A DNA stretch of 64,000 nucleotides from positions 5,534-69,533 of the forward strand of contig CBFIBG010000021.1 of the NCBI GenBank assembly GCA_965660815.1, written 5' to 3'. A model generated the notes under the pieces. It was not told the origin of the DNA. It was given only the letters and a program-made list of their open reading frames with translations, and searched no databases. The stretch is from Glaciecola sp965660815. Its GTDB lineage: Bacteria > Pseudomonadota > Gammaproteobacteria > Enterobacterales > Alteromonadaceae. Position 1 is the stretch's first letter. Each line of letters begins with the position of its first letter. Below, in pieces: positions 54,501-63,759 of this stretch. The position numbers were made by a program, and so were the translations under genes.

Positions 54501-55609
54501 AACGCTAATTTCTTTTGTTGAAATATCGCATTTAATGCTGACTTTGCAGGGGCTTTCAGTGACGATTCGCGTTTAAAAAATTCAACAGCAAGAGTCAAAT
54601 CTCTTTGTTGTTTTTCTGCAGTATTAGCATTTGAGTGCTCCTCTATGCCTTGTCGATAGCGGGTTTCATTCTTAACTATGAAATCGTTAAACTGTTCGAT
54701 AGAGGTCTGATATTGTTCAAAGAACAGATCTATCTCACATTTTTTTAACGCCGAAAACTGTTCGTTTAAATCGGACAGACTTGCGACACTATAATCCGTA
54801 TCATCTTCATTACTGTGTTCAGCTACTCTTATGGCGCATTCCACATCATCCGTACCTTCAAAGGCAAGATAAAAATAATGATAAAACTCATTAGGCGATT
54901 TAATCTTCAGAAACTCAAGCGCACTTAATACGTCGCTGTTGTTCGCATTTCTTCTAAAGAAATCTTGTATAGCTTGTATATAATAGGGTTCTGATTGATT
55001 GATTAAATCGAACGAAAAGCTTTTCTGCCGCATAAACGCAGATTGCTTTAATACTCGTTGACAAAAACTGTGGATAGTAAAAATTGAAGCTTCATCAAGC
55101 GAAAGAGATGCCGCCTTTAAGAGTAATTTGGCACGCTGCTGTTGTAGCCGAAACATTGATTTAGCGTCGTTAGATTCAGACGGCTCATTAACTTGGGGGG
55201 AATCTGGCGTTAGATTTGAAGGTTCTGTCGTCTCAAGCTTTATGTTAGCAATAAACTTATTGAACAGGGTTTCAATTTTTTCTGGAGTCTTTTCAAGGTA
55301 ATGCAAAAGCTGGTTTATTTCTTTGGCAATTCGACCTTTTAATTCTTGAGTAGCGGCCTTAGTAAAGGTCACAATTAAGATTTTTTTTAGCTCAACTTGC
55401 TGTTCCAGTAATAAGCGGATCACAATCCGAGTAATGTTGTAAGTTTTTCCAGTGCCTGCGCTGGCCTCTATAATATGCCTGCCTGAAAGATGCATATCAG
55501 CTACGTTTAATGGCTGTATTGCAAGTGCCGACGTTGGATCAGTCGCAAGATTGTCGATGCAGTTGTTAGTCTCTTGCTCTAACGAGCTATTTGAGTCGTT
55601 TATTGTCAT
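51587..55609 (-). CDS. recB: Exonuclease V subunit RecB
   Basis: 3'-5' helicase and the nuclease of RecBCD, 1340 residues, longer than E. coli RecB (1180). ATG 55609 is chosen because it overlaps the recC stop by four bases (ATGA); a TTG at 55624 is the longer alternative. Walker A is EASAGTGKTYNIT (Lys55) and Walker B ALIDEFQDTD. SF1A motifs continue through VTLHGSKGLEYPIVF and LLYVGITRA. The C-terminal nuclease has HGFIDLLFEFDGKYYVADYKSN (about 1220-1242), the catalytic Asp..Asp-Tyr-Lys set. Extra length includes a low-complexity Ser/Glu/Gln insert at about 563-607 and one at about 120-151. Function follows from family. Confidence 0.96.
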   Translation of the reverse strand: MTINDSNSSLEQETNNCIDNLATDPTSALAIQPLNVADMHLSGRHIIEASAGTGKTYNITRIVIRLLLEQQVELKKILIVTFTKAATQELKGRIAKEINQLLHYLEKTPEKIETLFNKFIANIKLETTEPSNLTPDSPQVNEPSESNDAKSMFRLQQQRAKLLLKAASLSLDEASIFTIHSFCQRVLKQSAFMRQKSFSFDLINQSEPYYIQAIQDFFRRNANNSDVLSALEFLKIKSPNEFYHYFYLAFEGTDDVECAIRVAEHSNEDDTDYSVASLSDLNEQFSALKKCEIDLFFEQYQTSIEQFNDFIVKNETRYRQGIEEHSNANTAEKQQRDLTLAVEFFKRESSLKAPAKSALNAIFQQKKLAFCFTDPNDVKPLYSATKNILKGIEQLNKELKSLGSREKKQLEDVRLTLRGKYFQLMVDCIKNIKADATMAKQRREVIDHNDTIIELSDAIKSGNDNVIKYIQESFPFALIDEFQDTDNLQYSIFSRCYPSQGKNLLLMIGDPKQAIYAFRGSDINTYINARVDADFIWSMQSNFRSSESMIDAYNVLFSGKSVNQYSLDEIKNQLQESATTSSETCQSSPSENEDQASCSNRADSQSAFGSLIDYPWINKGEGVDISPFNDTVNGSICFQINTDTWPTSRGNAQFKEPQAYAVANEIIRLTHEATINGSSVQPKDIAVLIPGKSEAGTIKQVLDECNIPNVFLSEKSNVFQSEEANSTFYALDGILHSNDNRKFMRALSSELFGLNVHDLLRMQSDIAMFDQFKQQFATLKQTWLKDGVLVMLTQLLKSQFNTTRSNASKERILTNYNHIAELLNEQSKVSEHAYQLLTWLKKQLPNTGVDTENQQETENEQRLESDDALVKLVTLHGSKGLEYPIVFIPYAGFAKPSRTQQLYKYYDKNRKSNVISVGATADIEALAEQQSTEEEMRLLYVGITRAIYKCYLGVGKPTSLAKTPLARVIESQAIDQELPPETIESMANKEPELFSINPFNNDIQVSANQTIYQSVGVQTSVFNGNSSQRWQLASFSYIAKQNTHNEKPRFVDMTKKERDEDVTLPEQDASVSMLSEYRFTMEKSADTGTLLHNLLEDHEFTQSFKIEHDNPHIRFYEHSERECDLKELEIWLNDVLSTPIPNMHQPTVFQLSTLNQSRVLKEPEFYFPIRDCHSHQLNKLINTHRQSQGFVQQTTNDLVSLDQVNDLVSELAIGSLTGMMHGFIDLLFEFDGKYYVADYKSNYLGNKPSDYLGSSLKTAIQSHLYDLQYLIYSWALDRYLAQRVPDYNRETHFGGVYYFFLRGMSDSFPPGSGIFSTSISDATWDLLDEILGIRLHEAEI

Positions 55610-58600
55610 TTTGATTGACTCCAACCACTCGGTAAATAATCACAATACACTTTGGTAAGCTCAAGAATATTCAATGTATTTTCGATTACATCATCTTTGA
55701 AAAATAAATCTGTATATTCGTCAAGAACATACAGTTTTTCGATCTGTTTTATAATATGTTCCTTAAGTCCATCTATCTCACTAGCGTCACTGGATAGACA
55801 TGCCGACATCGTCGTATTGTCAAAGCTTTCGTCTAAAGAGGTTTTTGATACTTTCTCGTTCAACACAGCCCCTAGGGCAACGTGCATTAAACTTGGTGTT
55901 TGCATGCCAATTTTATACCCACGCAACACTTTGTCTAAGAAGTGTTTGGCGTTCTCTATAGGAAAGTTATTTGCATTCAATTGCAACATGTTGAGCTTGG
56001 CAATGGGTTGATTATCTGTTTCACCAGCAAAATATTTCATCAACGCTTTCAGGTATTCTTTTACATTGATAAACGCAAGAGTACTGTTTAATGACTGCCC
56101 AAGGCTTAGGCACTTAACGGCGTGATTCATGCAAAATTCAAACATTATTTTAGGACTTGCCACTTCCGCTAAAAAATAATGGCTCGTTTTATTATCACTC
56201 TCTAATACTGGCATGTTGCCGGTTAAAAAAACCGATTCATTATCAACGAATAACTCTACTCTAAACTCTTTACTAACATGCGCAGCTTGATACTCTCGCG
56301 TATCAAGCTGATTTTTCAATGTGTCGTAAACTTTGCTGTAAGTTTGCATGCTGATTTCGTGCTGTGGAATATCTCCAGACTTTTTAGCTTCGTCCATGCA
56401 ATGCTTAAAAGCCTGCTGTGCTGGCTCTGCTAAATCTTTTAGCATACTGACATTTAATTGATATTTTGTAAGACCATCCAGTACGAAAGGTTCAACATCA
56501 CTTTGCACCTCAACAAAGTTATCAAATCTCAATTGCAGGTGATGTTCAGCAAAACTGGCCAGCGGATGTTTGAAAAACTGAGACAAAACACTAACCGAAA
56601 TGCTGTCAGGTGTATCGAATTGAGCCGATAAAGGTGGGCATTCTTCACGCTGACTGGTGGCAATTTTTAAATAAGGGGCGCTGAACGATGGGCGCTTTGC
56701 GTATAGGGGATGTTTCAAATTATTTTGGTCGAACGCTCTTAAACTAAACGGCTGTAACGGATGAACATTGCGAACATCAAGTCCAAATACTGAGTGGATG
56801 TAGTCGCAAAACTCCCGCAACACTAAGCTAGGTTCTCTGGCACTATTGTTTTTAATGCTCCTACCTTGAAAGCTCAAATATAAATAGTCTCGGGCAGAAA
56901 TTATGGCCTCAAGAAACATGTATCTGTCTTCGTTTCTTCTTGATCTATCGGTTATTTGGGGCTGATCAAGCGATAAAAGATCGATCGACAAGGGTTGGCT
57001 CACTCTTGGAAAAACGCCATCGTTTAATCCTAAAATGCAGATGACTTTAAATGGTACGCTGCGCATCGGCACCATTGAGCAAAAGGTCACTTGCCCTGTG
57101 TTGAACTGATTTAACGGATCTGGCTTTGATAGTATTTGTTTAAGCGCTTCTCTAGCCACGCTCAAACTCACGGTTTCATCATAATCGGCCTTCAACAAAT
57201 TCGAATTAATTTGTTCAAGTGCTTTTAAAATTGCATCAACAGAGCGCGAATTATTTTTAGATTCAAATAAATTGAGTACGATCTCTGTACGCATATAATT
57301 CAACCAATCACTCATATTTCTGTGCTTTTGTGATTCTGAATATATGGTTTGCAAAGTGTCTATAAATAATACCAATTTACCCAAGGTTTGCATGCTTAAA
57401 CCTTCTACGCTCTGTAGTACACCAAAAGGTAAATTGGCTTTTTCTGAATCGGAATACAAAGCGGATTTAAGAAGGCGTTCAAGCCCCCACTCCCAAGTGT
57501 AAGTTTGCTCGCAGCTTTCAATGCCTAAGACGGAAGACTTATGGATAGCATCTTTACCCCAGAAAATATTCGCATTGGCTATCCATTTCTCGCAAACTTC
57601 AACTTCATCCTGATTAAGGCCAAACTTAGTCTGCACGCTTTCAATCTGCAAATAGTCAATAATACTTGAAACCGAAAATCGACTATCCGGCAACGCTAGC
57701 ATATCCATGAACATGGCTACGGTAGGATCAGCGTCAAGTGGCGCTCTATCAGCGATTGAACAAACTAGTTTAGGATCATCTTGGTCATCATCATCGTACG
57801 GACCTCTAAATACGCCTTTTACGTATGGAGCGTAATCTTCGACCGCTGGACACAGCACAATGATGTCGTGAGGTTGTATCGCCTCATCTTCATTAATCAT
57901 ATGCAGCAGAAAGTCATGAAGCACTTGGATTTCTCGTAAGTGACTGTGACAATCGTGCACGCTCACTGAGTTATCTAGTTGAATATTATTTGATTGACCT
58001 TGTTTCGCCGATATTAAATCATGCTGTATTGCGTTCAATAAGGTAGCGTTTTTCGAGGCGTCATCTGCAATGGTCCGTTCAAACAATTGATTATCGGTGT
58101 AGTCTAAATAATCCGTGTCGCTCAATTGTTTGAGTAATGTTCTTCCTTGTGCTCCAAGGTTGGACAACAGAATATTAGAATTATCTTCACGCTCAAACGT
58201 ACTCAATTCCAACTTTATTTTTTGTTTTAATTGTTGCTTTACTAACGATTTTTCAGAAACTAGATCTCCCCAATACTCTACGCTAGGGTTTAAGTGGAAA
58301 AGATAAATTTCTACCTGTTGGCTGATGGTTACCAAAAAATCGAGTTGCTCTTTAGTAAACGCATTTACCACAAATATATAAATTACTTTTGGCAAATCAA
58401 ACTTGTCTACTTCAAACTTGTTTGTTGCATGCTTTATTATTTTGGCGGGATACCAATCGTCGTTATTGACCAATAATTGCCACAGCCTTTTTTGCCATGG
58501 CTCAAGTAATTTTCCAGCTGAGTCATTTTCAGCACTTTCCGTAAAGACCGAACCGCCTTGTTGCCATAATTCAAACCAATATGGGCGAAACTGCATGTAT

Positions 58601-59034
58601 TGTTCAAACACGTCTGCGGTGCTGTGCGCCAACATGAAACGAGCTTTATCGGGATCTTGCGCTTTTTGCCAGTATTCATTTGCGAATTTGGCATCACTAT
58701 GGTTCGAAAAATCTTCGCTTCGCAACATTTGCTCTATTCGCCAAACCATCACTTCGCGCTTGTAGGGCGACTCTTTGGGCACCTTTTCTTCGCCTAATAT
58801 TTGGCGGCACAATTGATAAATTCCGCGCGTGACAAGTGGAAAATCAATATTCATGGACACGCGACATTGTTGCGCTATGCCCATATTGACATAGTGCTTC
58901 ATGCCTTGACTTTCTACCATAACAATAGAGGGTTCAAAAATGTTCAGTGCCTCATTTTTGTAATCGTCATTTATATATGCAATAAGTACTTGGAGCAGAA
59001 ATTCTTGACGATTCGAAGGCACTAGATTGAACAT
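55606..59034 (-). CDS. recC: Exonuclease V subunit RecC
   Basis: Scaffold and Chi-recognition subunit of RecBCD, 1142 residues (E. coli 1122). It is a degenerate SF1-fold protein, recognised by the N-terminal block EPSIVMVESQGMKHYVNMGIAQQ and by DIIVLCPAVEDYAPYVKGVF. Further blocks are GQVTFCSMVPMRSVPFKVICILGLNDGVFPR and EDRYMFLEAIISARDYLYLSFQGRS. ATG 59034 has GGAGAATAA just upstream. First gene of recC-recB-recD; its stop overlaps recB by four bases. Chi sequence of the host cannot be inferred from this gene by eye. Confidence 0.96.
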   Translation of the reverse strand: MFNLVPSNRQEFLLQVLIAYINDDYKNEALNIFEPSIVMVESQGMKHYVNMGIAQQCRVSMNIDFPLVTRGIYQLCRQILGEEKVPKESPYKREVMVWRIEQMLRSEDFSNHSDAKFANEYWQKAQDPDKARFMLAHSTADVFEQYMQFRPYWFELWQQGGSVFTESAENDSAGKLLEPWQKRLWQLLVNNDDWYPAKIIKHATNKFEVDKFDLPKVIYIFVVNAFTKEQLDFLVTISQQVEIYLFHLNPSVEYWGDLVSEKSLVKQQLKQKIKLELSTFEREDNSNILLSNLGAQGRTLLKQLSDTDYLDYTDNQLFERTIADDASKNATLLNAIQHDLISAKQGQSNNIQLDNSVSVHDCHSHLREIQVLHDFLLHMINEDEAIQPHDIIVLCPAVEDYAPYVKGVFRGPYDDDDQDDPKLVCSIADRAPLDADPTVAMFMDMLALPDSRFSVSSIIDYLQIESVQTKFGLNQDEVEVCEKWIANANIFWGKDAIHKSSVLGIESCEQTYTWEWGLERLLKSALYSDSEKANLPFGVLQSVEGLSMQTLGKLVLFIDTLQTIYSESQKHRNMSDWLNYMRTEIVLNLFESKNNSRSVDAILKALEQINSNLLKADYDETVSLSVAREALKQILSKPDPLNQFNTGQVTFCSMVPMRSVPFKVICILGLNDGVFPRVSQPLSIDLLSLDQPQITDRSRRNEDRYMFLEAIISARDYLYLSFQGRSIKNNSAREPSLVLREFCDYIHSVFGLDVRNVHPLQPFSLRAFDQNNLKHPLYAKRPSFSAPYLKIATSQREECPPLSAQFDTPDSISVSVLSQFFKHPLASFAEHHLQLRFDNFVEVQSDVEPFVLDGLTKYQLNVSMLKDLAEPAQQAFKHCMDEAKKSGDIPQHEISMQTYSKVYDTLKNQLDTREYQAAHVSKEFRVELFVDNESVFLTGNMPVLESDNKTSHYFLAEVASPKIMFEFCMNHAVKCLSLGQSLNSTLAFINVKEYLKALMKYFAGETDNQPIAKLNMLQLNANNFPIENAKHFLDKVLRGYKIGMQTPSLMHVALGAVLNEKVSKTSLDESFDNTTMSACLSSDASEIDGLKEHIIKQIEKLYVLDEYTDLFFKDDVIENTLNILELTKVYCDYLPSGWSQSK

Positions 59035-59113
59035 TTATTCTCCATACAAAATTGTAAATACCAACAGGATGTTTAATAAGTGAGACGCTTAGAGTCTGCA
59101 GTTGTCGAGCATA

Positions 59114-59539
59114 TTACATTATGCACTGTTGAGCATCTTGCGCTTTTTCCATAGCTCGTTCAATTAAGGTGATTGCTTGTTCATCTTGTATACTACCAAG
59201 CAGTTTGTTTGCAAATTGCTGCGCTTTTGATTCTGAGGTTGCTTCCACCATGCAGGCATACGCGTTTTGCACTTTGTCCTGCACATTACTAAAAGCTTCT
59301 GGGTCGTTCAAATTCGCTTCAAGGCTTGCTCTTATACTAACAGCAAGTTCATTAGCGTATCTTGCAGCATCCCCGAAACGTTCTAAATTGAGCTCATTAA
59401 TATCGAAAGAGTCTAACGATTGCTGAACTGACTCGAGGGCATCATTGGCGGCTTGCTGAGCTTCCTCGATTTTTTGCGATGCATCCTCGCAACCTGTTAA
59501 CACCAAGGAAAGCAATATTGCGCTAATCACGTTTTTCAT
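59114..59539 (-). CDS. Small putative lipoprotein, helical
   Basis: A 141-residue protein from ATG 59539 (a TTG two codons upstream is less likely). The lipobox LVLTGC (Cys17) marks a lipoprotein, and Glu18-Asp19 after it may favour retention at the inner membrane under the E. coli Lol rule. The mature part is predicted almost fully helical, rich in Ala, Glu and Gln (KIEEAQQAANDALESVQQSLDSF), with a late Cys pair (Cys96 and a Cys near the C-terminus). No family was recognised. It precedes recC on the same strand by 79 bases and might be co-transcribed; any link to RecBCD is unlikely given an exported location. Confidence 0.7.
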   Translation of the reverse strand: MKNVISAILLSLVLTGCEDASQKIEEAQQAANDALESVQQSLDSFDINELNLERFGDAARYANELAVSIRASLEANLNDPEAFSNVQDKVQNAYACMVEATSESKAQQFANKLLGSIQDEQAITLIERAMEKAQDAQQCIM

Positions 59540-59796
59540 TATCAATACCTATTTTGAATTCTCCAACGGTTAGTATGTACCCTAGAGAGTCTAAAGTTCA
59601 ACAATATTCATTAAAAAAAGGATGGTTTTTTGCCGCTATCTACAATGCAAAAAGGGGTAATGCATTTAGTATATTTGATACCGCATTTGTGATAAGACAA
59701 ATAGAATATTATTGGTCCCGAAGAAGACCTTACCTGAGTATCAGTCTCCAATCTGAGGTTATCACATGCAAATAATAAAGTGGGCTACTTGAAGAG

Positions 59797-60585
59797 TTAC
59801 CGTGAAAATTTAACGCCGTATATCACATTATTTTGGCTTGCTGTATCAGACTGACTTAAATTTACGTTGTAATTAAACATCTCTTCGGCGCCCATCCTGA
59901 CCACTTCTTTGCGCGCATCTAATTTGGAAAAACTGCATTTAGTTCGTCCTTGAAACTCCACAAGAGCCCATTCGACTAAGTCTTCTGGAAGAAGATGGGG
60001 AGAATCCAAAATCAACAGTGTTTTGTGGTCGCATATATCTTTTAAAATTGCTCTTAAGTAGCCTGATATAGGATGTAGCAAGTTTTCCATATTAGCAGAG
60101 TAGCAAAGTTCATACAGGTTCAAAATCGTAACTTTATTTAGAGTAAGTGGTGCGCAGTTTCTAATATCGTTTATTGATGTGTAGTGTTTAGACGTAATGG
60201 AGCGTTCCCAGCAAAAGAAATCAAGGTCTAATATCACCACATTTTTAGCATAATCGGGGCTGAGGGGGCTCTCAATGGCACCATTAATTAACTCAGACCA
60301 CCATAGGTTTTGCCCGCGTCCAGAGCGACCACTAACCAACGAATTAATACCAGCGGGTTTAGCCCCTTTCAACTTATTGTAAAGCGAATGGAATTGTTCT
60401 TTAGAAGGTGAGTAATTTAGTGTAAAAAACTGCTCCCAACTTTGTTCAAATCTAGCCTTAGTATAAGCATTCAATACGTCTTCTCGTGAAAGTTGAACGT
60501 TACATTCTTTGTATATCGTTTCTCTCAACTTACGAGCAAAATCTTCTATTAAACTTATTTTGGATACTAAGTGACTAGAATGCAT
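59797..60585 (-). CDS. Unknown protein with degenerate P-loop-like and Walker-B-like motifs
   Basis: A 262-residue soluble protein, not assigned to a named family. The N-terminal third (about 12-75: FARKLRETIY then LSREDVLNAYTKARFEQSWEQFF) resembles the helical lead seen in front of ATPase domains of some plasmid or element-encoded proteins. Then GRSGRGQN (86-93) sits where a Walker A would be, but Lys is replaced by Gln and Ser/Thr by Asn. VVILDLDFF (about 117-125) and TLLILDSPHL (189-198) look like strand-5 and Walker-B strands. This suggests an ATPase fold that may have lost nucleotide hydrolysis. It lies upstream of a lipoprotein gene and recCBD on the same strand, 257 bases away. Function unknown. 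Confidence 0.6.
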   Translation of the reverse strand: MHSSHLVSKISLIEDFARKLRETIYKECNVQLSREDVLNAYTKARFEQSWEQFFTLNYSPSKEQFHSLYNKLKGAKPAGINSLVSGRSGRGQNLWWSELINGAIESPLSPDYAKNVVILDLDFFCWERSITSKHYTSINDIRNCAPLTLNKVTILNLYELCYSANMENLLHPISGYLRAILKDICDHKTLLILDSPHLLPEDLVEWALVEFQGRTKCSFSKLDARKEVVRMGAEEMFNYNVNLSQSDTASQNNVIYGVKFSR

Positions 60586-60892
60586 AATATTTTCCAGTTA
60601 TTTTGTTGTAGGTTTACGAACACTTAAATTCAACACTTATAATTATTACGCATAAGATAAAAAAATGTTCTAAATAGATGTTAATTATGATAGCAATTTC
60701 TACATTTAGCAGGTTTATATCATCTTGAATCAATAAACACAGTCATCATGAAAATAGAGCTATTGGCATACTCGGTTAAACCGTTAAGAAGGCGTAATGG
60801 TGGAATATAATCCATTATTGAATAAGCACTCTCCATTTGTTGGCTGCACATTGCTATACTGGTCTTATCGTATCGAATTATATTGAATATTA
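60586..60892. other. Divergent intergenic region before the symporter gene
   Basis: A stretch of 307 AT-rich bases with no gene, repeat or hairpin recognised. No clear ribosome-binding sequence precedes the ATG at 60893. Confidence 0.45.
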
Positions 60893-62446
60893 ATGGCGCT
60901 CATTGATTACATAATAATCGGGTTTTATTTGCTCTTTATGCTTGGCATAGGATTTTATTATCGCAAGCAAAAAGATCAGTCAGATTACTTCTTGGGTGGA
61001 CGAACACTGCCTTGGCAAGCCTTATCCCTATCTGTCATGGCCACTCAACTTTCTGCAGTGAGTTTCATATCTGCCCCGGCTTTTGTAGGCCTACGAGAAG
61101 ATGGTGGGTTAATATGGTTATCCTATGAATTGGCCATCCCTCTGGCTATGCTGTTCTTACTTTGGTTTCTATTACCTAGCTTACATGCCAGCGGGGTCAT
61201 AAGCGTCTACGATTTTTTAGAAAAGCGTTTTAATCAATTTACCCGTGTTTTGATAAGTGTTGTTTTTCAGATAAGTCGTTCATTCGCCACTGCTATCATG
61301 ATTTACGCCATCACCATTGTGCTTCAAAGTACGCTTAATCTGCCTTTTTGGCTAAGCATTACGTGTATAGGCCTTATCACACTCATATACAGTACATCGG
61401 GTGGAATGAAAGCCGTAGTAATTGGCGATGCCATTCAGATGATACTCATTATTTTAGGTGCGCTCGCGTGTTTGTACGTCGCCTTAAGTCATTTGGGAGG
61501 ATGGCAAACTTTGTTGGATAATACAGAGCCTGAACGACTCACTGCGATTAATTATTCCGGTTCCGGACTAAACGGCAACGACTTCGGCTTTCTGCCAATG
61601 CTTTTTGGCGGCTTAATATTGTATGCTTCTTATTATGGATGCGACCAATCCGAAGCTCAAAGAAGCTTATCTAGCAAGTCGTTGAGCGATTTAAGAAAAA
61701 TACTCATTACCGTCGGATTATGTCGATTTCCTGTTACGCTTCTTTACTGCCTAAGCGGCCTTGCTATTGGCGCATTGATTAATCTCACACCTCAGTTTGC
61801 TAATACAATACCAGCAGAAAATCCGGACTGGATGGTGCCTCTCTTTATTATCGAATACATGCCAAATGGATTAATTGGCATTTTGATTGTGGCTATTATG
61901 GCGGCTGCAATGTCATCCCTGAGCTCGGCTGTAAACAGCCTTGCAGCGGTATCCACGCAAGATATTATCAGACTAACTGGCAAAAAAATTAGTGGTCAAC
62001 AAAATCTTTTGTTTGCTAAGGCTATGGGAATATTCTGGGGGCTTGTTACCATAGGTCTTTCAACGGTTATTGATGATATTGCCCCAACCATTATTGAAGC
62101 TATCAATAAAATAGGTTCTGTTTTTTACGGCCCTATTTTAGCGATTTTTATAATGGGTATATACAGCAGAAACGTTGGCTCTGTCGCGGCAAGCACAGGG
62201 TTATTAAGCGGTGTAGGAATAAACCTTTTTTTCTGGTTATCTGGCAGCGATTTGTTTTGGTTTTGGTATAATGCTACCGGATTATTAGTCACCGTAATTG
62301 TGGCGTATTTAGTAACAACATTTGAAAAGATCAATGACCACAAGAAAACGATAATTACGTTTGGATTGAACAAAAAAGCCATCGTCGTTTTAGTTAGCTG
62401 GTTTGCATTTATATTGACAATAATAAGTGCCATCTCTTATTTTTAG
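60893..62446 (+). CDS. Sodium:solute symporter (SSS/SLC5 family)
   Basis: Inner-membrane Na+-coupled transporter, 517 residues, about 13-14 helices. The N-terminus begins with IDYIIIGFYLLFMLGIGFYYRKQ and FLGGRTLPWQALSLSVMATQLSAVSFISAPA, the usual TM1 and Na2-site region of SSS proteins. The sodium-solute symporter signature region GGMKAVVIGDAIQMILIILGA follows, and the TM8 stretch MAAAMSSLSSAVNSLAAVSTQDI contains the conserved Ser pair of the Na2 site. Substrate (a sugar, sialic acid, amino acid or vitamin) is not readable, and no enzyme gene follows in the same unit. Start ATG 60893 lacks an evident ribosome site. Confidence 0.9.
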   Translation: MALIDYIIIGFYLLFMLGIGFYYRKQKDQSDYFLGGRTLPWQALSLSVMATQLSAVSFISAPAFVGLREDGGLIWLSYELAIPLAMLFLLWFLLPSLHASGVISVYDFLEKRFNQFTRVLISVVFQISRSFATAIMIYAITIVLQSTLNLPFWLSITCIGLITLIYSTSGGMKAVVIGDAIQMILIILGALACLYVALSHLGGWQTLLDNTEPERLTAINYSGSGLNGNDFGFLPMLFGGLILYASYYGCDQSEAQRSLSSKSLSDLRKILITVGLCRFPVTLLYCLSGLAIGALINLTPQFANTIPAENPDWMVPLFIIEYMPNGLIGILIVAIMAAAMSSLSSAVNSLAAVSTQDIIRLTGKKISGQQNLLFAKAMGIFWGLVTIGLSTVIDDIAPTIIEAINKIGSVFYGPILAIFIMGIYSRNVGSVAASTGLLSGVGINLFFWLSGSDLFWFWYNATGLLVTVIVAYLVTTFEKINDHKKTIITFGLNKKAIVVLVSWFAFILTIISAISYF

Positions 62447-62982
62447 CAGGGATTGTTTGTTATGATTGCATTGGCTCAAAGTTGAATCCAACGCTTAGTT
62501 TTGCCCCAAAATGTGTATATTCCAACTTGTGAATGCATGAAGGTCAAATTTTAGATAATACTTTAGCTTTATAACATTATTTGACTCACTGAACCTGAGG
62601 ATAAATCAATTCCAACCAACTACATATTTTATCAAGCAACGCATAAATCTTGACTCCTACATAAATAATTCAAATAGCTAATTCAAGAAATTTTTTGAAG
62701 ACTACTACACTTCAGTTAGGATGGATATAACCGATAACATGGGACATAAGGTGGAATCGATATATTATTATTTTGAGCTGATTGATTTGTATTTTAATGT
62801 CACTGTTTTAACTTAGTGCACAAGTTTCTAAATACCTATTTACCATCTAAGCATTGATTATTCGACATCAAAAAGTATTGATTTCTTTTATGCATTAATG
62901 TCATCAAAAACAAGTGGGCTAGCTTTTTGTGAAGCCACATTTTTTCGTTCATTCAATTTATTTTATTAAATAGGGGTAATGC
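62447..62982. other. Intergenic region before the FabI-like gene
   Basis: A stretch of 536 AT-rich bases. No gene, repeat or terminator was recognised. AGGGG lies just before the ATG at 62983. Confidence 0.45.
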
Positions 62983-63747
62983 ATGTTCAGTCTAAAGGGG
63001 AAAAAAGCACTCATTGTTGGGGTCGCGAACGACAGTTCAATTGCTTATGGTTGCGCTAAAGCATTTCATCAACAAGGTGCTGAATTGGCAATTACCTATC
63101 TCAATGCCAAAGCAGAAACCTACGTGCGTCCATTAGCTGAAGAGCTTGGTGCGCAAATCATAGAACCTTTAGATGTGTCACAACCCAATCAATTAGACCG
63201 GGTGTTTGACAAAATTAAATGTCAGTGGGGTTCGCTAGACATTCTTTTGCACTCTATTGCATTTTGCCCTCAACAAGATCTAAAAGGTCGAGTGATAGAC
63301 TGTTCATCAGAAGGCTTTGGTAAAGCGATGGACATTTCAGTACATTCTTTTTTGAGAATGATTCACCTTTCAGAACCACTTATGAAACCAAACAGTACTT
63401 GCATCACGGTAAGCTTTTATGGCTCTGAAAAAGTCGTAAAAGATTACAATATTATGGGCCCTGTAAAAGCGGCACTTGAATCGGTAACTCGCTATGCAGC
63501 CGCTGAATTAGGCGAACGAGGAATTTCTGTTCACGCACTTTCTCCTGGTCCTTTAAAAACCAGAGCGGCTAGTGGAATTGCACATTTTGATGAGATGCTT
63601 AATCAAGCTGCAGACAAAGCTCCGATAAGGACACTTTGCTCAATTGAGGATGTAGGATCCTATGCAGTATTTTTAGCCAGTGAAGAAGCAAAACATATTA
63701 CAGGTGGCGTCCATCTAATTGATGGTGGCTATCATATAATGCAATGA
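62983..63747 (+). CDS. FabI-type enoyl-ACP reductase homologue
   Basis: NAD(P)H-dependent short-chain dehydrogenase of the FabI type, 254 residues (E. coli FabI 262). The nucleotide-binding block is VGVANDSSIAYGCAKAF, the divergent FabI form of the Rossmann loop. The FabI active site is complete: Tyr146 in VSFYGSEK, Tyr155 and Lys162 in YNIMGPVKAAL (Y-X6-K). SPGPLKTRAASGIAHF matches the substrate-binding helix. It is followed 12 bases later by a probable DUF3141 gene, an arrangement I recall from marine bacteria beside acetate kinase and phosphotransacetylase genes, so this may be a paralogue rather than the essential FabI. Reaction on enoyl-ACP or enoyl-CoA is inferred. Confidence 0.87.
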   Translation: MFSLKGKKALIVGVANDSSIAYGCAKAFHQQGAELAITYLNAKAETYVRPLAEELGAQIIEPLDVSQPNQLDRVFDKIKCQWGSLDILLHSIAFCPQQDLKGRVIDCSSEGFGKAMDISVHSFLRMIHLSEPLMKPNSTCITVSFYGSEKVVKDYNIMGPVKAALESVTRYAAAELGERGISVHALSPGPLKTRAASGIAHFDEMLNQAADKAPIRTLCSIEDVGSYAVFLASEEAKHITGGVHLIDGGYHIMQ

Positions 63748-63759
63748 GGTTAATAATTG

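Noticed and set aside
59554..59775. 73-codon open frame between the lipoprotein and the unknown gene
   Set aside because: TTG start, no family resemblance and no good ribosome site; could be real but unsupported.
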